Below are positions 6,430 through 14,372 of a stretch of 37,303 nucleotides of DNA, piece after piece. The stretch's first letter is position 1. Every line of letters starts with the position of its first letter. The notes beneath the pieces were generated by a model, which ran no database searches, was not told where the DNA came from, and worked only from the letters and a program-made list of their open reading frames with translations. This stretch comes from JBHIBD01 sp046758865 (lineage in GTDB: Bacteria; Planctomycetota; Brocadiia; Brocadiales; Bathyanammoxibiaceae), in assembly GCA_046758865.1 (NCBI GenBank), contig JBHIBD010000016.1:1-37303 (forward strand). The letters are read 5' to 3'. The position numbers and the translations under genes were made by a program.

Positions 6430-7554
6430 ATGAAAATAACCCTAAGCGTAATCAAGGCCGATATCGGGAGTGTCGGCGGGCACATCACGCCCAGTGCTAA
6501 GGTATTAAAGTCAGTTAGGGACCATATAGACTCCCACGGCAAGAAGAGAGTAATAGACTTTTTCATCAGCCATACCGGTGATGACATAGCCATCCTGATG
6601 ACCCACACCGGTGGGACATCAAATGAGGAAATCCATAAACTGGCCTGGGATGCCTTTGTGGCGGGTACCAATGTGGCAAAGAGCCAGGGTCTCTACGGTG
6701 CAGGACAGGACTTGCTCAAGGACGCCTTCTCTGGCAACGTAAAGGGCATGGGTCCGGCAGTAGCAGAGATGGAGATTGAGGAGAGGCCGAACGAACCCTT
6801 CTTATTCTTTGCGGCAGATAAGACTGAACCAGGTGCCTATAATCTACCCCTTTTCCTTAGTTTTGCTGACCCTATGTACTGCCCAGGTCTCATGCTCAGC
6901 CCATCCATGGCTGAGGGGTTCAAATTCATAATTATGGATGTGAACTACACCGAAGGCGACCGCATAATAGAGCTGAACGCCCCGGAAGATTCATACGACA
7001 TAGCCGCACTGCTCAGGGACAACTCCAGGTTTGTTGTAGAGTCCATCTGGTCGAGGCACTCTGGTGACCAGGCCGTATCTGTGAGCACGTCGAGGCTGAG
7101 AAATATAGCAGGAAAGTACACCGGTAAGGACGACCCTGTGCATCTGGTCCGTGCGCAGTCTCAGTTCCCGGCCACTGGTGAGATACTTTCTCCATACAGC
7201 ATCGGCCACTACGTGGCGGGGACGATGAGGGGGAGCCATAACGGCCCCATGATGCCTTGCAAACAAAACACCACCATTTCCTACTTTGACGGTCCTGCCG
7301 TAGTCACCTGTGCCGCCTTCTGTGTGCATGACGGCAAGCTTACCGAGCCGGCCGATGCCTTTGACCACCCGTTCTGGGACTGGGCAAGGGGCAATGTCTC
7401 CCAAAAGGCCCAGGAGATAAGGCGTCAGGGCTTCTCTGGACCTGCCATGCTCCCGTACGAAGATTTAGAGTATGGCGGAATTGTGGAGAAGATGAAGAAG
7501 CTCGACAAGAAGTTCAAGGTAAGGGAGGAGGAAAAGGCACCAGTTTCGGTGTAA
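6430..7554 (+). CDS. fbp: Bifunctional fructose-1,6-bisphosphate aldolase/phosphatase (archaeal type, class V FBPase)
   Basis: 374 residues, the normal length of this single-domain enzyme. It condenses the triose phosphates to fructose 1,6-bisphosphate and then hydrolyses it to fructose 6-phosphate, making gluconeogenesis one-directional. The N-terminal KADIGS (9-14) supplies metal ligands. In the crystallised archaeal enzymes the Schiff-base lysine and its partner tyrosine are Lys232 and Tyr229; here the same Tyr-x-x-Lys spacing occurs as Tyr230 and Lys233 in KYTGKDDPV. The family is typical of archaea and of deep-branching, mostly anaerobic or autotrophic bacteria. It is monocistronic, ending in the shared terminator at 7581-7620. 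Confidence 0.95.
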   Translation: MKITLSVIKADIGSVGGHITPSAKVLKSVRDHIDSHGKKRVIDFFISHTGDDIAILMTHTGGTSNEEIHKLAWDAFVAGTNVAKSQGLYGAGQDLLKDAFSGNVKGMGPAVAEMEIEERPNEPFLFFAADKTEPGAYNLPLFLSFADPMYCPGLMLSPSMAEGFKFIIMDVNYTEGDRIIELNAPEDSYDIAALLRDNSRFVVESIWSRHSGDQAVSVSTSRLRNIAGKYTGKDDPVHLVRAQSQFPATGEILSPYSIGHYVAGTMRGSHNGPMMPCKQNTTISYFDGPAVVTCAAFCVHDGKLTEPADAFDHPFWDWARGNVSQKAQEIRRQGFSGPAMLPYEDLEYGGIVEKMKKLDKKFKVREEEKAPVSV

Positions 7555-7580
7555 TGCGCTTACAATAAAAGGCCACAATA

Positions 7581-7620
7581 AAGGGTGTTGGGGTATAAAT
7601 AATTCCCTAACACCCTTTTT
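7581..7620 (+). terminator. Rho-independent terminator, probably shared by fbp and lpxD
   Basis: The stem AAGGGTGTTGGGG pairs with TTCCCTAACACCCTT (one G-U pair) and runs into TTTTT ending at 7620. It lies 26 bases after the fbp stop. The distal arm overlaps the last codons of lpxD on the opposite strand, so the same hairpin lies at the lpxD 3' end. Confidence 0.85.
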
Positions 7621-8632
7621 CTTTCAATAATTTCTTGGAGAGCTCTTTAAGCGTGTCTCTCATCTGTGGCAGTTTTCTGAGTATAGCCTGGAGGCGCTTC
7701 TCTTCCATAATAGGCTTGGCCGGCGAGCCCCACACGACAGAGCCAGGTGGGATGCTCTTGTAGACGTTCGCACCGCCCCCGATGGTTGAGCCATCACCGA
7801 CCACTGCATGGTCTGTTATACCCACATCCTCGGCGATCATTACGTTCTTACCGATGACCGCCCCACCGGCAATCTTTGCATACGCTATGAGCATAGAATC
7901 CTCGCCAATAGTCACGTTGTGTGCGACGTGAGAGTGGTTGTCTATCTTGACGCCCCGGGCTATTATGGTCTTGTCCATGGTTGCGCGATCAATGGTGACG
8001 TTGCAACCTATCTCTACGTCATCCCCTATCTCGACAGTCCCAACCTGGGGTATTTTCACGTGGCGCCCCTCCACCAGGAGGTATCCGAAGCCGTCACCGC
8101 CTATGACAGTCCCCGAATGTATAACCACACGTTTGCCAACCGTAACTGATTCTCTTACAGAGACTTGCGGGTATATAACTGTATCGTCACCAACCCTGGA
8201 GTTTCTCCCCACGTATACCAGGGGATGTAGGGTAACACCGTTGCCAATCTTCACCCCTTCCTCAACGACACTATACGCCCCGATGGATGTATCCTTGCCC
8301 AACGAGGCCCTTTCAGAGACACATGCCAGTGGGTGGACGCCCTTTGGCTGCTCGGTATTCTTTTCTGTTATTATCTGTAGAAACCTTATAAAGGCCAGGA
8401 ATGGGTTGTCCACGACTATTAGCGGCTTGCCGAGCTCAGGTATATCCCTGTGTGTTACCAGGGCAATTGCCTTGGTACTCAAGGCGCTCTTAACCAATTC
8501 CTCTCCCTTAACAAAGCTAATATCCCCAGGACCTGCCCCCTCCAGGCTTCCAACACCAGTGATTTCCACACTGCCGTCCCCTACCAGTGTGCCACCCGTG
8601 ATGGAATGTATCTGGCTCAAGGTATATTCCAT
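7607..8632 (-). CDS. lpxD: UDP-3-O-(3-hydroxyacyl)glucosamine N-acyltransferase
   Basis: 341 residues. It transfers the N-linked 3-hydroxyacyl chain from ACP to UDP-3-O-acylglucosamine, the third step of lipid A synthesis in the cytoplasm. After the N-terminal uridine-binding domain (1-100) comes a left-handed beta-helix of hexapeptide repeats (about 101-310). The catalytic histidine is His238 in VAHNVTIG, matching His239 of E. coli. The C-terminal helices (315-341) are amphipathic. The frame is open for 20 more codons upstream, but AGGAGG eight bases before the ATG at 8632 settles the start. It stands alone, without lpxA, fabZ or bamA nearby. It indicates a Gram-negative envelope. Confidence 0.96.
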   Translation of the reverse strand: MEYTLSQIHSITGGTLVGDGSVEITGVGSLEGAGPGDISFVKGEELVKSALSTKAIALVTHRDIPELGKPLIVVDNPFLAFIRFLQIITEKNTEQPKGVHPLACVSERASLGKDTSIGAYSVVEEGVKIGNGVTLHPLVYVGRNSRVGDDTVIYPQVSVRESVTVGKRVVIHSGTVIGGDGFGYLLVEGRHVKIPQVGTVEIGDDVEIGCNVTIDRATMDKTIIARGVKIDNHSHVAHNVTIGEDSMLIAYAKIAGGAVIGKNVMIAEDVGITDHAVVGDGSTIGGGANVYKSIPPGSVVWGSPAKPIMEEKRLQAILRKLPQMRDTLKELSKKLLKEKGC

Positions 8633-8724
8633 GAACTGGGCCTCCTGTTTATAATAACGTACCTCTAAAAGGCTTATGGCAAATACTATCACACACCCCC
8701 AAAGGGGTCAAACCCAATTTTGTA

Positions 8725-8753
8725 TTGACAGGATGGGTGATGGCTGCTATGAG
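8725..8753 (+). promoter_or_regulatory. Sigma-70-type promoter for the DUF2284 gene
   Basis: TTGACA (8725-8730), 17-base spacer, TATGAG (8748-8753). It lies 60 bases upstream of the DUF2284 start. Confidence 0.6.
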
Positions 8754-8813
8754 TTTTAAGATTTACTTTTCCTTTGCAGCACTTTTCGCGTCTGAGGGGG
8801 GAGGGGTTTACTT

Positions 8814-9338
8814 TTGGTGGAGACAAAGACACATGATATGAGCGCCCTGTGTGAGGAGGCGGTGCGGCTTGGCGCTACAGAGGCAAAGATAATACCAATA
8901 TCTAGCGTGGTGGTGGAGCCATGGGTCCAAATGAAATGTCGCTTTGGCTGTCCTCATTACAACAAGTCCAAAACCTGCCCCCCGTTTGCACCCACTTATA
9001 GAGAGACCAAAGATGCCTTGAGGTGTTATAGGCGCGGCATACTTATAGAAGGCCAACCACCGGGCAAGGAATTTACGGAATTGCTCCTGAAACTGGAATT
9101 AGGTGCCAACATCGCAGGTTTTCACAAGGCCTTTGCCATGGGTGCGGGCCCATGCCCCCTCTGCCATAAATGCCCTGAGGAGAATGAACCGTGCCTTATG
9201 CCATATCATGCAAGGCCCTCTATGGAGGCCTGTGGCATAGACGTTTTCCAAACGGTGAGAGACAACGGCTTTGAAATCCGCTTCCTTGAGGAGAAGGGCG
9301 CATATGTAAGATACTTTGGCCTCATCCTGTTAGAATGA
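8814..9338 (+). CDS. DUF2284-type cysteine-rich metal-binding protein
   Basis: 174 residues. Two cysteine groups are typical of DUF2284: Cys42, Cys46 and Cys55 in KCRFGCPHY and TCPPFAP, then CPLCHKC (114-120) with Cys127 and Cys140. These probably bind one or two iron-sulfur clusters; the family's role is unknown, though it is common in anaerobes. The start is a TTG at 8814, seven bases after GGAGGGG; the adjacent GTG at 8817 is equally possible. It is a single gene with its own promoter. Confidence 0.85.
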   Translation: MVETKTHDMSALCEEAVRLGATEAKIIPISSVVVEPWVQMKCRFGCPHYNKSKTCPPFAPTYRETKDALRCYRRGILIEGQPPGKEFTELLLKLELGANIAGFHKAFAMGAGPCPLCHKCPEENEPCLMPYHARPSMEACGIDVFQTVRDNGFEIRFLEEKGAYVRYFGLILLE

Positions 9339-9353
9339 GGTTTTAGATTTTAC

Positions 9354-9382
9354 TTGACAATGGTAATGGCGAATAATAGAAT
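9354..9382 (+). promoter_or_regulatory. Sigma-70-type promoter for rpmF-plsX-fab operon
   Basis: TTGACA (9354-9359), 17-base spacer, TAGAAT (9377-9382). Transcription from about 9389 would give a leader of about 139 bases before rpmF. Confidence 0.75.
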
Positions 9383-9441
9383 ACGACGAATTTTGAGGGG
9401 TGTAATACGTAAGTATAAGGCCCATACGACCATAAGAAAGC

Positions 9442-9496
9442 CAAGGGGAGAATAAGGAGGTATAAAGGCCAGGGGCCTTTCCTTTTTCTTCCCTTG
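9442..9496 (+). promoter_or_regulatory. Possible attenuator in the rpmF leader
   Basis: The inner stem AAAGGCC (9464-9470) and GGCCTTT (9474-9480), with loop AGG, is followed by CC and TTTTT (9483-9487), like a short intrinsic terminator. Around it, CAAGGG (9442-9447) can pair with CCCTTG (9491-9496). A strong Shine-Dalgarno-like AAGGAGGT (9454-9461) inside the structure has no start codon after it. Terminator or attenuator function is inferred. Confidence 0.4.
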
Positions 9497-9527
9497 ACTT
9501 TTTACCTAGAATACCCTTAAGAGTTGT

Positions 9528-9758
9528 ATGCCCAATCCAAAAAGAAGGCACTCTAGTTCTAGAAGAGGAAAGAGGCGTTCCCACACTAAGCTTCTTCATC
9601 CAAACATCCCAAGCTCACAGGGGACACAGCGAGTGTCTGGAGGCCTATCTAAGCGTTTTATATGTCCACAATGCAAGCATATAAAGACATCTCACACAAT
9701 CTGCCACAACTGTGGTTACTATAACGGTCGGCAAGTAATTGCTGTAGAAAGGGTGTAG
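9528..9758 (+). CDS. rpmF: 50S ribosomal protein bL32
   Basis: 76 residues, starting with the family's MPNPKRRHSSSR-type basic tail. It carries the zinc-ribbon form of bL32: CPQC and then CHNC (the four zinc ligands) in FICPQCKHIK and TICHNCGYY. It is the first gene of the fatty-acid operon, a placement common in bacteria that links membrane synthesis to ribosome output. The ATG at 9528 is preceded by AAGAG. The DUF177 (YceD) gene that often precedes rpmF is absent. Confidence 0.95.
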   Translation: MPNPKRRHSSSRRGKRRSHTKLLHPNIPSSQGTQRVSGGLSKRFICPQCKHIKTSHTICHNCGYYNGRQVIAVERV

Positions 9759-9759
9759 C

Positions 9760-10788
9760 ATGCGGATAGCAGTAGATGCGATGGGTGGTGATCGGGCACC
9801 CGCAGAGATAGTCAAGGGGGCGGTTCAGGCAGCAAGCAGGTTCAGGAAAGACGAAATAATACTTGTGGGTAATGAGTCTGAACTAACAAAGCTCCTCAAG
9901 AGCTGCTCACCGCATCTGATCAAACTTTCCAATATATCGATTAGGCATGCATCCCAAGTGGTCGGCATGGAAGAGCCGGGGGTGGCTGCCCTTAGAAAAA
10001 AGACCGACTCTTCTATCACCAGGTGCGTTGAGTTGGTGGCGAGCGGGGAGGCGGAGGCATTAGTCAGTGCGGGTAACACAGGTGCCACGGTAGTCGCCAG
10101 CAGCATGCGCCTAAGGACGCTTAAAGGGGTTAAAAGGCCCTGCATAGTCGCCGCTATGCCGACCCGCTTTGGTAGCTGCCTGATAGCAGATATAGGGGCC
10201 AACCTTAAGTGCAAACCCATACATCTGTTCCAATATGCAGTAATGACCTCGGTCTTTAGTAAATACATCCTCGAGATTAAAGAGCCAAGGGTCGGCCTGT
10301 TGAATATAGGCTCTGAGCATAGCAAGGGAAATGACCTGGCGAAAGAAACCCATGCACTACTGCGCCGGTCTAACCTAAATTTTGTGGGCAACTCCGAAGG
10401 CCTGGACATCTTAGAGGGCAAGTTTGATATAGTAGTCTGTGATGGATTTGTGGGTAATGTACTTATTAAGTTTGCTGAAGGACTTGCTGAGAGCCTCATG
10501 CATGTCCTGAGGGCCGAGGCGTCAAGAGGCTTCCGTACAAAGACAGGGCTGAAACTCTTGAAGCCCGCCCTCAAGAGGATGTGGAATAGAATGGATTACT
10601 CTGAATATGGAGGGGTGCCTCTACTGGGAGTGGAGGGTATCTGCATCATTTGCCACGGCAGGTCCGATTCCAAGGCCATACAGAGTGCTATAAGAGAGGC
10701 GTTTCAGTTTGGTAGACACCACGTAAACAGGCACATTGTCTCGGAGTTGGAGACCTGCGGTGTTTATGAAAGCACCGCCGCGGAGTAA
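9760..10788 (+). CDS. plsX: Phosphate acyltransferase PlsX
   Basis: 342 residues, starting MRIAVDAMGGDRAP, the family signature. It converts acyl-ACP and phosphate to acyl phosphate, the donor for PlsY in phospholipid synthesis, and acts at the membrane surface. Other family blocks visible are SAGNTGA, DIGAN and CDGFVGNV. The start codon is one base after the rpmF stop. Length and ends are normal. Confidence 0.97.
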   Translation: MRIAVDAMGGDRAPAEIVKGAVQAASRFRKDEIILVGNESELTKLLKSCSPHLIKLSNISIRHASQVVGMEEPGVAALRKKTDSSITRCVELVASGEAEALVSAGNTGATVVASSMRLRTLKGVKRPCIVAAMPTRFGSCLIADIGANLKCKPIHLFQYAVMTSVFSKYILEIKEPRVGLLNIGSEHSKGNDLAKETHALLRRSNLNFVGNSEGLDILEGKFDIVVCDGFVGNVLIKFAEGLAESLMHVLRAEASRGFRTKTGLKLLKPALKRMWNRMDYSEYGGVPLLGVEGICIICHGRSDSKAIQSAIREAFQFGRHHVNRHIVSELETCGVYESTAAE

Positions 10789-10798
10789 AGGCTTCTAA

Positions 10799-11845
10799 AT
10801 GCACATTACAAGCAAGCACAAGAAGGTTCCACGTATAAGGGCTATCATTAGCGAGAACCATAAGTATACCGTTTCCATTACCGGGACAGGCGCGTATCTC
10901 CCGCCCAAGAGATTAACAAACCGAGACCTGGAAAAAATGTTAGATACCACCGATGAGTGGATAACGAAGCGCACGGGTATAAAAGAACGTCGCATTGTAG
11001 AGGACGGCGTGGCCACTTCAGACCTGGCCTCTAAAGCCGCCACGAAGGCCCTTAAAGATGCGAAGGTCTCTCCTAAAGATGTAGAGCTTGTCATCACCTC
11101 TACCATTACGCCTGACAATCTGTTTCCCTCCACCTCTTGCTACGTACAACAACAAATTGGGGCAAAGAACGCTGGTGCCTTCGATGTCCTTGCTGCATGC
11201 GCAGGGTTTATCTACGCCCTTTCTATAGGACAAAACTTTATCCGTTCAGGGGTCACGAATAACGTCCTAGTGATAGGTGCAGAGTGCCTCTCAACGGTTA
11301 CGGACTACACGGACAGGTCCACGTGTATCCTGTTTGGGGATGGTGCAGGAGCAATTTTACTGCAAAGGGGAAATGGACACTCCCCTGAAGTTGTCTCCAC
11401 CTTCCTTGGTGCAGATGGTAAACATACCGACGTATTAACCCTACCGGCGGGGGGTTCCAAGATACCGCCTTCCTCAAAGAGCGTAAAGGACAGACTCCAC
11501 TATATAAAGTTTCGTGGAAGAGAAGTATTCAAGCTAGCTATAACCAACCTTACTGACGTCATTTCAAAGACCATCACTTCCTCGGGCTATACGGTCGATG
11601 ACTTCAGTCTGTTTGTACTCCATCAGAGTAACTTTCGTATCATCGAAGCCACTATGGAGCGACTACATATCCCACCTGAGAAGATATTCTTCAACATCGA
11701 TAAGTACGGAAATACGTCATCTGCGTCTATCCCCATCGCTCTGGATGAGGTAAAAAAGTCCAAAAGATTAAAGCCCGGGGATCTCGTCCTCCTAGCTGCC
11801 TTTGGTGGTGGGTTGACCTGGAGTTCCTCCATTATTAGATGGTAG
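10799..11845 (+). CDS. fabH: 3-oxoacyl-ACP synthase III
   Basis: 348 residues. It starts fatty-acid chains by condensing acetyl-CoA (or a related primer) with malonyl-ACP. The catalytic triad is Cys134 (AACAGF), His275 (LHQSN) and Asn305 (KYGNTSS). The core begins at about residue 23 (YTVSITGTGAYLP), so there is an unusual N-terminal extension of about 22 basic residues. No other start codon lies between 10799 and the core, so the extension seems real unless an unusual start is used. The ribosome site is weak. The 3' end overlaps fabD by seven bases. Confidence 0.95.
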   Translation: MHITSKHKKVPRIRAIISENHKYTVSITGTGAYLPPKRLTNRDLEKMLDTTDEWITKRTGIKERRIVEDGVATSDLASKAATKALKDAKVSPKDVELVITSTITPDNLFPSTSCYVQQQIGAKNAGAFDVLAACAGFIYALSIGQNFIRSGVTNNVLVIGAECLSTVTDYTDRSTCILFGDGAGAILLQRGNGHSPEVVSTFLGADGKHTDVLTLPAGGSKIPPSSKSVKDRLHYIKFRGREVFKLAITNLTDVISKTITSSGYTVDDFSLFVLHQSNFRIIEATMERLHIPPEKIFFNIDKYGNTSSASIPIALDEVKKSKRLKPGDLVLLAAFGGGLTWSSSIIRW

Positions 11846-12783
11846 GGGTGATTAAAAGGGCCTTCCTCTTCCCCGGCCAGGGTGCCCAGCACATTGGCAT
11901 GGGCAAGGACTTTTTCGAGCAATACGAAGAGGCAAGGAATATATACCAGAGGGCCAGTAGTGTCTTGGGCTTCGACCTTGCCCAGATATGTTTTAACGGT
12001 AAAGAGGAGGAACTCTCGAAGACCCTCATCTCACAACCCGCTATCCTTGTAACCAGCATCGCTATACTGGAGGTATTCAAATCCATAAAAGGGACGGCCG
12101 CTACAGAATGTCACGCTACGTGTGGCCACAGCCTGGGAGAATACACGGCACTGGTATTCACAGGGGCCATTAACCTGAAGGACGCTATTGAACTCGTTTA
12201 CAAAAGAGGCAAGTATATGCAGGAGGCCTCTGACAATACCCCAGGGGGCATGATGGCCATTCTTGGGCTAGCAGACGAAGACGTAGAGGCCATCTGCCAA
12301 AAGGCCTCGACACATGGGATAGTCTGTGCAGCCAACTATAACTGTCCGGGCCAGGTGGTTATTTCTGGAGAGAACAAGGCCTTGGAGGAGGCAGCGGACC
12401 TTGCAAAGAGCAAGGGCGCAAAGACCATCCCGCTCAAGGTCAGCGGTGGTTTCCACTCCCCTCTTATGGCCTCAGCCCGGTCCAGGCTGGCGTCAGAACT
12501 CGAAAAACTCCATGTTTTTAGGGCAAAGGCGCCCGTGGTATCTAACGTAAGTGCTGAGTATGTCAGAGAGCCTGAAGAGATCAGGAGTGCGCTTATCGCC
12601 CAACTTACTAGCCCTGTGTGCTGGACCCAGTCAATGGAAAAGCTTCTTAAAAGCGGTGTAGACGAGTTTTATGAGGTAGGTCCCGGCAAGGTGCTGAGCG
12701 GATTACTGCGGAGGATAGACCCGAATAAACAGGTCAAAAATATAGAAACGGTACGCTCCCTGGATGCCGTGTTAAGCCAATGA
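11839..12783 (+). CDS. fabD: Malonyl-CoA:ACP transacylase
   Basis: 314 residues. It moves the malonyl group from CoA to ACP. Visible motifs are FPGQGAQ (11-17), the nucleophile Ser98 in GHSLGEY, the substrate-carboxylate Arg123 and the catalytic His206 in GFHSPLM. Translation is coupled to fabH through a seven-base overlap (ATGGTAG). The next gene is acpP after 102 bases containing a promoter; fabG, which commonly sits here, is missing. Confidence 0.96.
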   Translation: MVGVIKRAFLFPGQGAQHIGMGKDFFEQYEEARNIYQRASSVLGFDLAQICFNGKEEELSKTLISQPAILVTSIAILEVFKSIKGTAATECHATCGHSLGEYTALVFTGAINLKDAIELVYKRGKYMQEASDNTPGGMMAILGLADEDVEAICQKASTHGIVCAANYNCPGQVVISGENKALEEAADLAKSKGAKTIPLKVSGGFHSPLMASARSRLASELEKLHVFRAKAPVVSNVSAEYVREPEEIRSALIAQLTSPVCWTQSMEKLLKSGVDEFYEVGPGKVLSGLLRRIDPNKQVKNIETVRSLDAVLSQ

Positions 12784-12797
12784 TTATGTAGATGCTC

Positions 12798-12826
12798 TTG
12801 ACATCCTCATTTACATTGATTATAGT
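12798..12826 (+). promoter_or_regulatory. Sigma-70-type internal promoter for acpP-fabF
   Basis: TTGACA (12798-12803), 17-base spacer, TATAGT (12821-12826). It gives acpP and fabF a separate transcript with a leader of about 53 bases, fitting the high demand for ACP. Confidence 0.75.
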
Positions 12827-12885
12827 ATCGATTTCTAAGAGACAAACTTTCCACTTAAAGGATTTGTTCTAAGGAGGAATGTGGC

Positions 12886-13122
12886 GTGCCATCTGTGACG
12901 GAGAGAGTTGTTGAGTTGGTGAGTAAGCAGATGGGGGTAAATGCACAACAAGTCACCCCTAAAACGTCCTTTGTCAATGACCTTGGAGCAGACTCCCTGG
13001 ACACCGTTGAACTCATCATGGAATTCGAAGATGCCTTTGATATGAACATCCCTGATGAGGATGCAGAGAAGATACAGACGGTAGGGGATGCCATTGATTA
13101 CATAGAAAAGCGAGCAAAATAG
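12886..13122 (+). CDS. acpP: Acyl carrier protein
   Basis: 78 residues, acidic. The 4'-phosphopantetheine attachment serine is Ser37 in GADSLDTVEL. It carries the growing acyl chain for FabH, FabF, LpxD and PlsX. The start is the GTG at 12886, eight bases after GGAGG; the nearby ATG at 12879 is out of frame. It has its own promoter. The stop codon abuts the fabF ATG. Confidence 0.97.
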   Translation: MPSVTERVVELVSKQMGVNAQQVTPKTSFVNDLGADSLDTVELIMEFEDAFDMNIPDEDAEKIQTVGDAIDYIEKRAK

Positions 13123-14370
13123 ATGCGGGGGAAGAGGGTAGTAATAACCGGTCTAGGTACGGTTACCCCCCTAGGTAGCGATAAAAAAACATTCTGGTCG
13201 GCTGTCTGCCAGGGAAAAAGCGGTATAAGACCCATTAAGGGTTTTGATACCACAGACTTTGGCGTCCACTTCGCCGGCGAGATACAAGATTTTGACCCCA
13301 GCCTCTGGTTTGACCAGAAACAAATCCGCAGATTAGACCCCTTCGTGCAGTATGCCTTTGCCGCCTCTAAGATGGCAGTAGATGACTCAGGAGTTGATTT
13401 CACAAGAGAAGACCCTAACAGGGTAGGTGTCATCTTGGGCTCAGGCATGGGTGGTCTTCAAGAACTCGAGTCCCAGCACAGTGTTCTACTCAAACGTGGC
13501 CCCTCGCGAATCTCCCCCTTCATGATTACAAAGCTTATGATAAATGCAGCATCGGCCCATGTAGCCATACACTACAGGTTGCGCGGGCCAAACCTGGGAG
13601 TGGTTAGCGCCTGCGCATCATCAGCCCACGCCGTCGGGGAGGCCTTCAGACTCCTGCAGAAGGCACAGGTCGATGTAGTCATCGCTGGGGGCAGCGAGGC
13701 CGTGATAACCCCACTTGCGGTTGCTGCCTTTAACTCTATGAAGGCCCTCTCCACCAGAAACAGTGAACCGCAAAGGGCCTCAAGGCCTTTTGACAGGGAG
13801 CGGGACGGCTTTGTGCTGGCGGAGGGGGCGGGTGTAGTAATACTTGAAGAGATAGAGCACGCAAGAAAAAGGGGTGCGCCAATATACGCAGAGGTTTTGG
13901 GCTACGGCCTCAGTTCCGACGGCTGTCACATGGCAGCACCCGAACCGGATGGTAGGGGGGCAGTCTACGCCATGGAAAGTGCACTACAAGATGCACAGTG
14001 CAAACCTGAGGACATCTCGTACATAAACGCACACGCCACATCCACACCAGTAGGAGACGAAATAGAGGTAGTAGCCATAACAAAGGTCTTTAACAACTAT
14101 TCAAAAAGGGTCCCTATAAGCTCTACAAAGTCAATGATGGGCCATCTGCTTGGTGCAGCGGGCGGGGTAGAGCTTGCTGTTTGCGCCCTGGCTATCCAAG
14201 AAGGTGTCGTACCGCCTACGATTAACTATGAAAATCCAGACCCAAAATGTTGCGAACTGGACTTTGTGCCCAACAATGCTAGGGAGTCGAAGATTGATAT
14301 GGCCATGTCAAACTCTTTTGGTTTTGGCGGGCACAACGTCACTTTGATAATAGGTAGATACAAGAAGTAG
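13123..14370 (+). CDS. fabF: 3-oxoacyl-ACP synthase II
   Basis: 415 residues. It elongates acyl-ACP with malonyl-ACP. The catalytic set is Cys164 (SACASS), His304 (NAHATST) and His341 (GHLLGAAG), and the C-terminal GFGGHN loop is present. It begins immediately after the acpP stop, with no spacer, and ends three bases from the stop of the convergent nadB. No hairpin terminator separates the two. Confidence 0.97.
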   Translation: MRGKRVVITGLGTVTPLGSDKKTFWSAVCQGKSGIRPIKGFDTTDFGVHFAGEIQDFDPSLWFDQKQIRRLDPFVQYAFAASKMAVDDSGVDFTREDPNRVGVILGSGMGGLQELESQHSVLLKRGPSRISPFMITKLMINAASAHVAIHYRLRGPNLGVVSACASSAHAVGEAFRLLQKAQVDVVIAGGSEAVITPLAVAAFNSMKALSTRNSEPQRASRPFDRERDGFVLAEGAGVVILEEIEHARKRGAPIYAEVLGYGLSSDGCHMAAPEPDGRGAVYAMESALQDAQCKPEDISYINAHATSTPVGDEIEVVAITKVFNNYSKRVPISSTKSMMGHLLGAAGGVELAVCALAIQEGVVPPTINYENPDPKCCELDFVPNNARESKIDMAMSNSFGFGGHNVTLIIGRYKK

Positions 14371-14372
14371 GG

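Noticed and set aside
9494..9512. TTGACT and TAGAAT upstream of rpmF as a second promoter
   Set aside because: The spacer is only seven bases, which cannot work with sigma-70.
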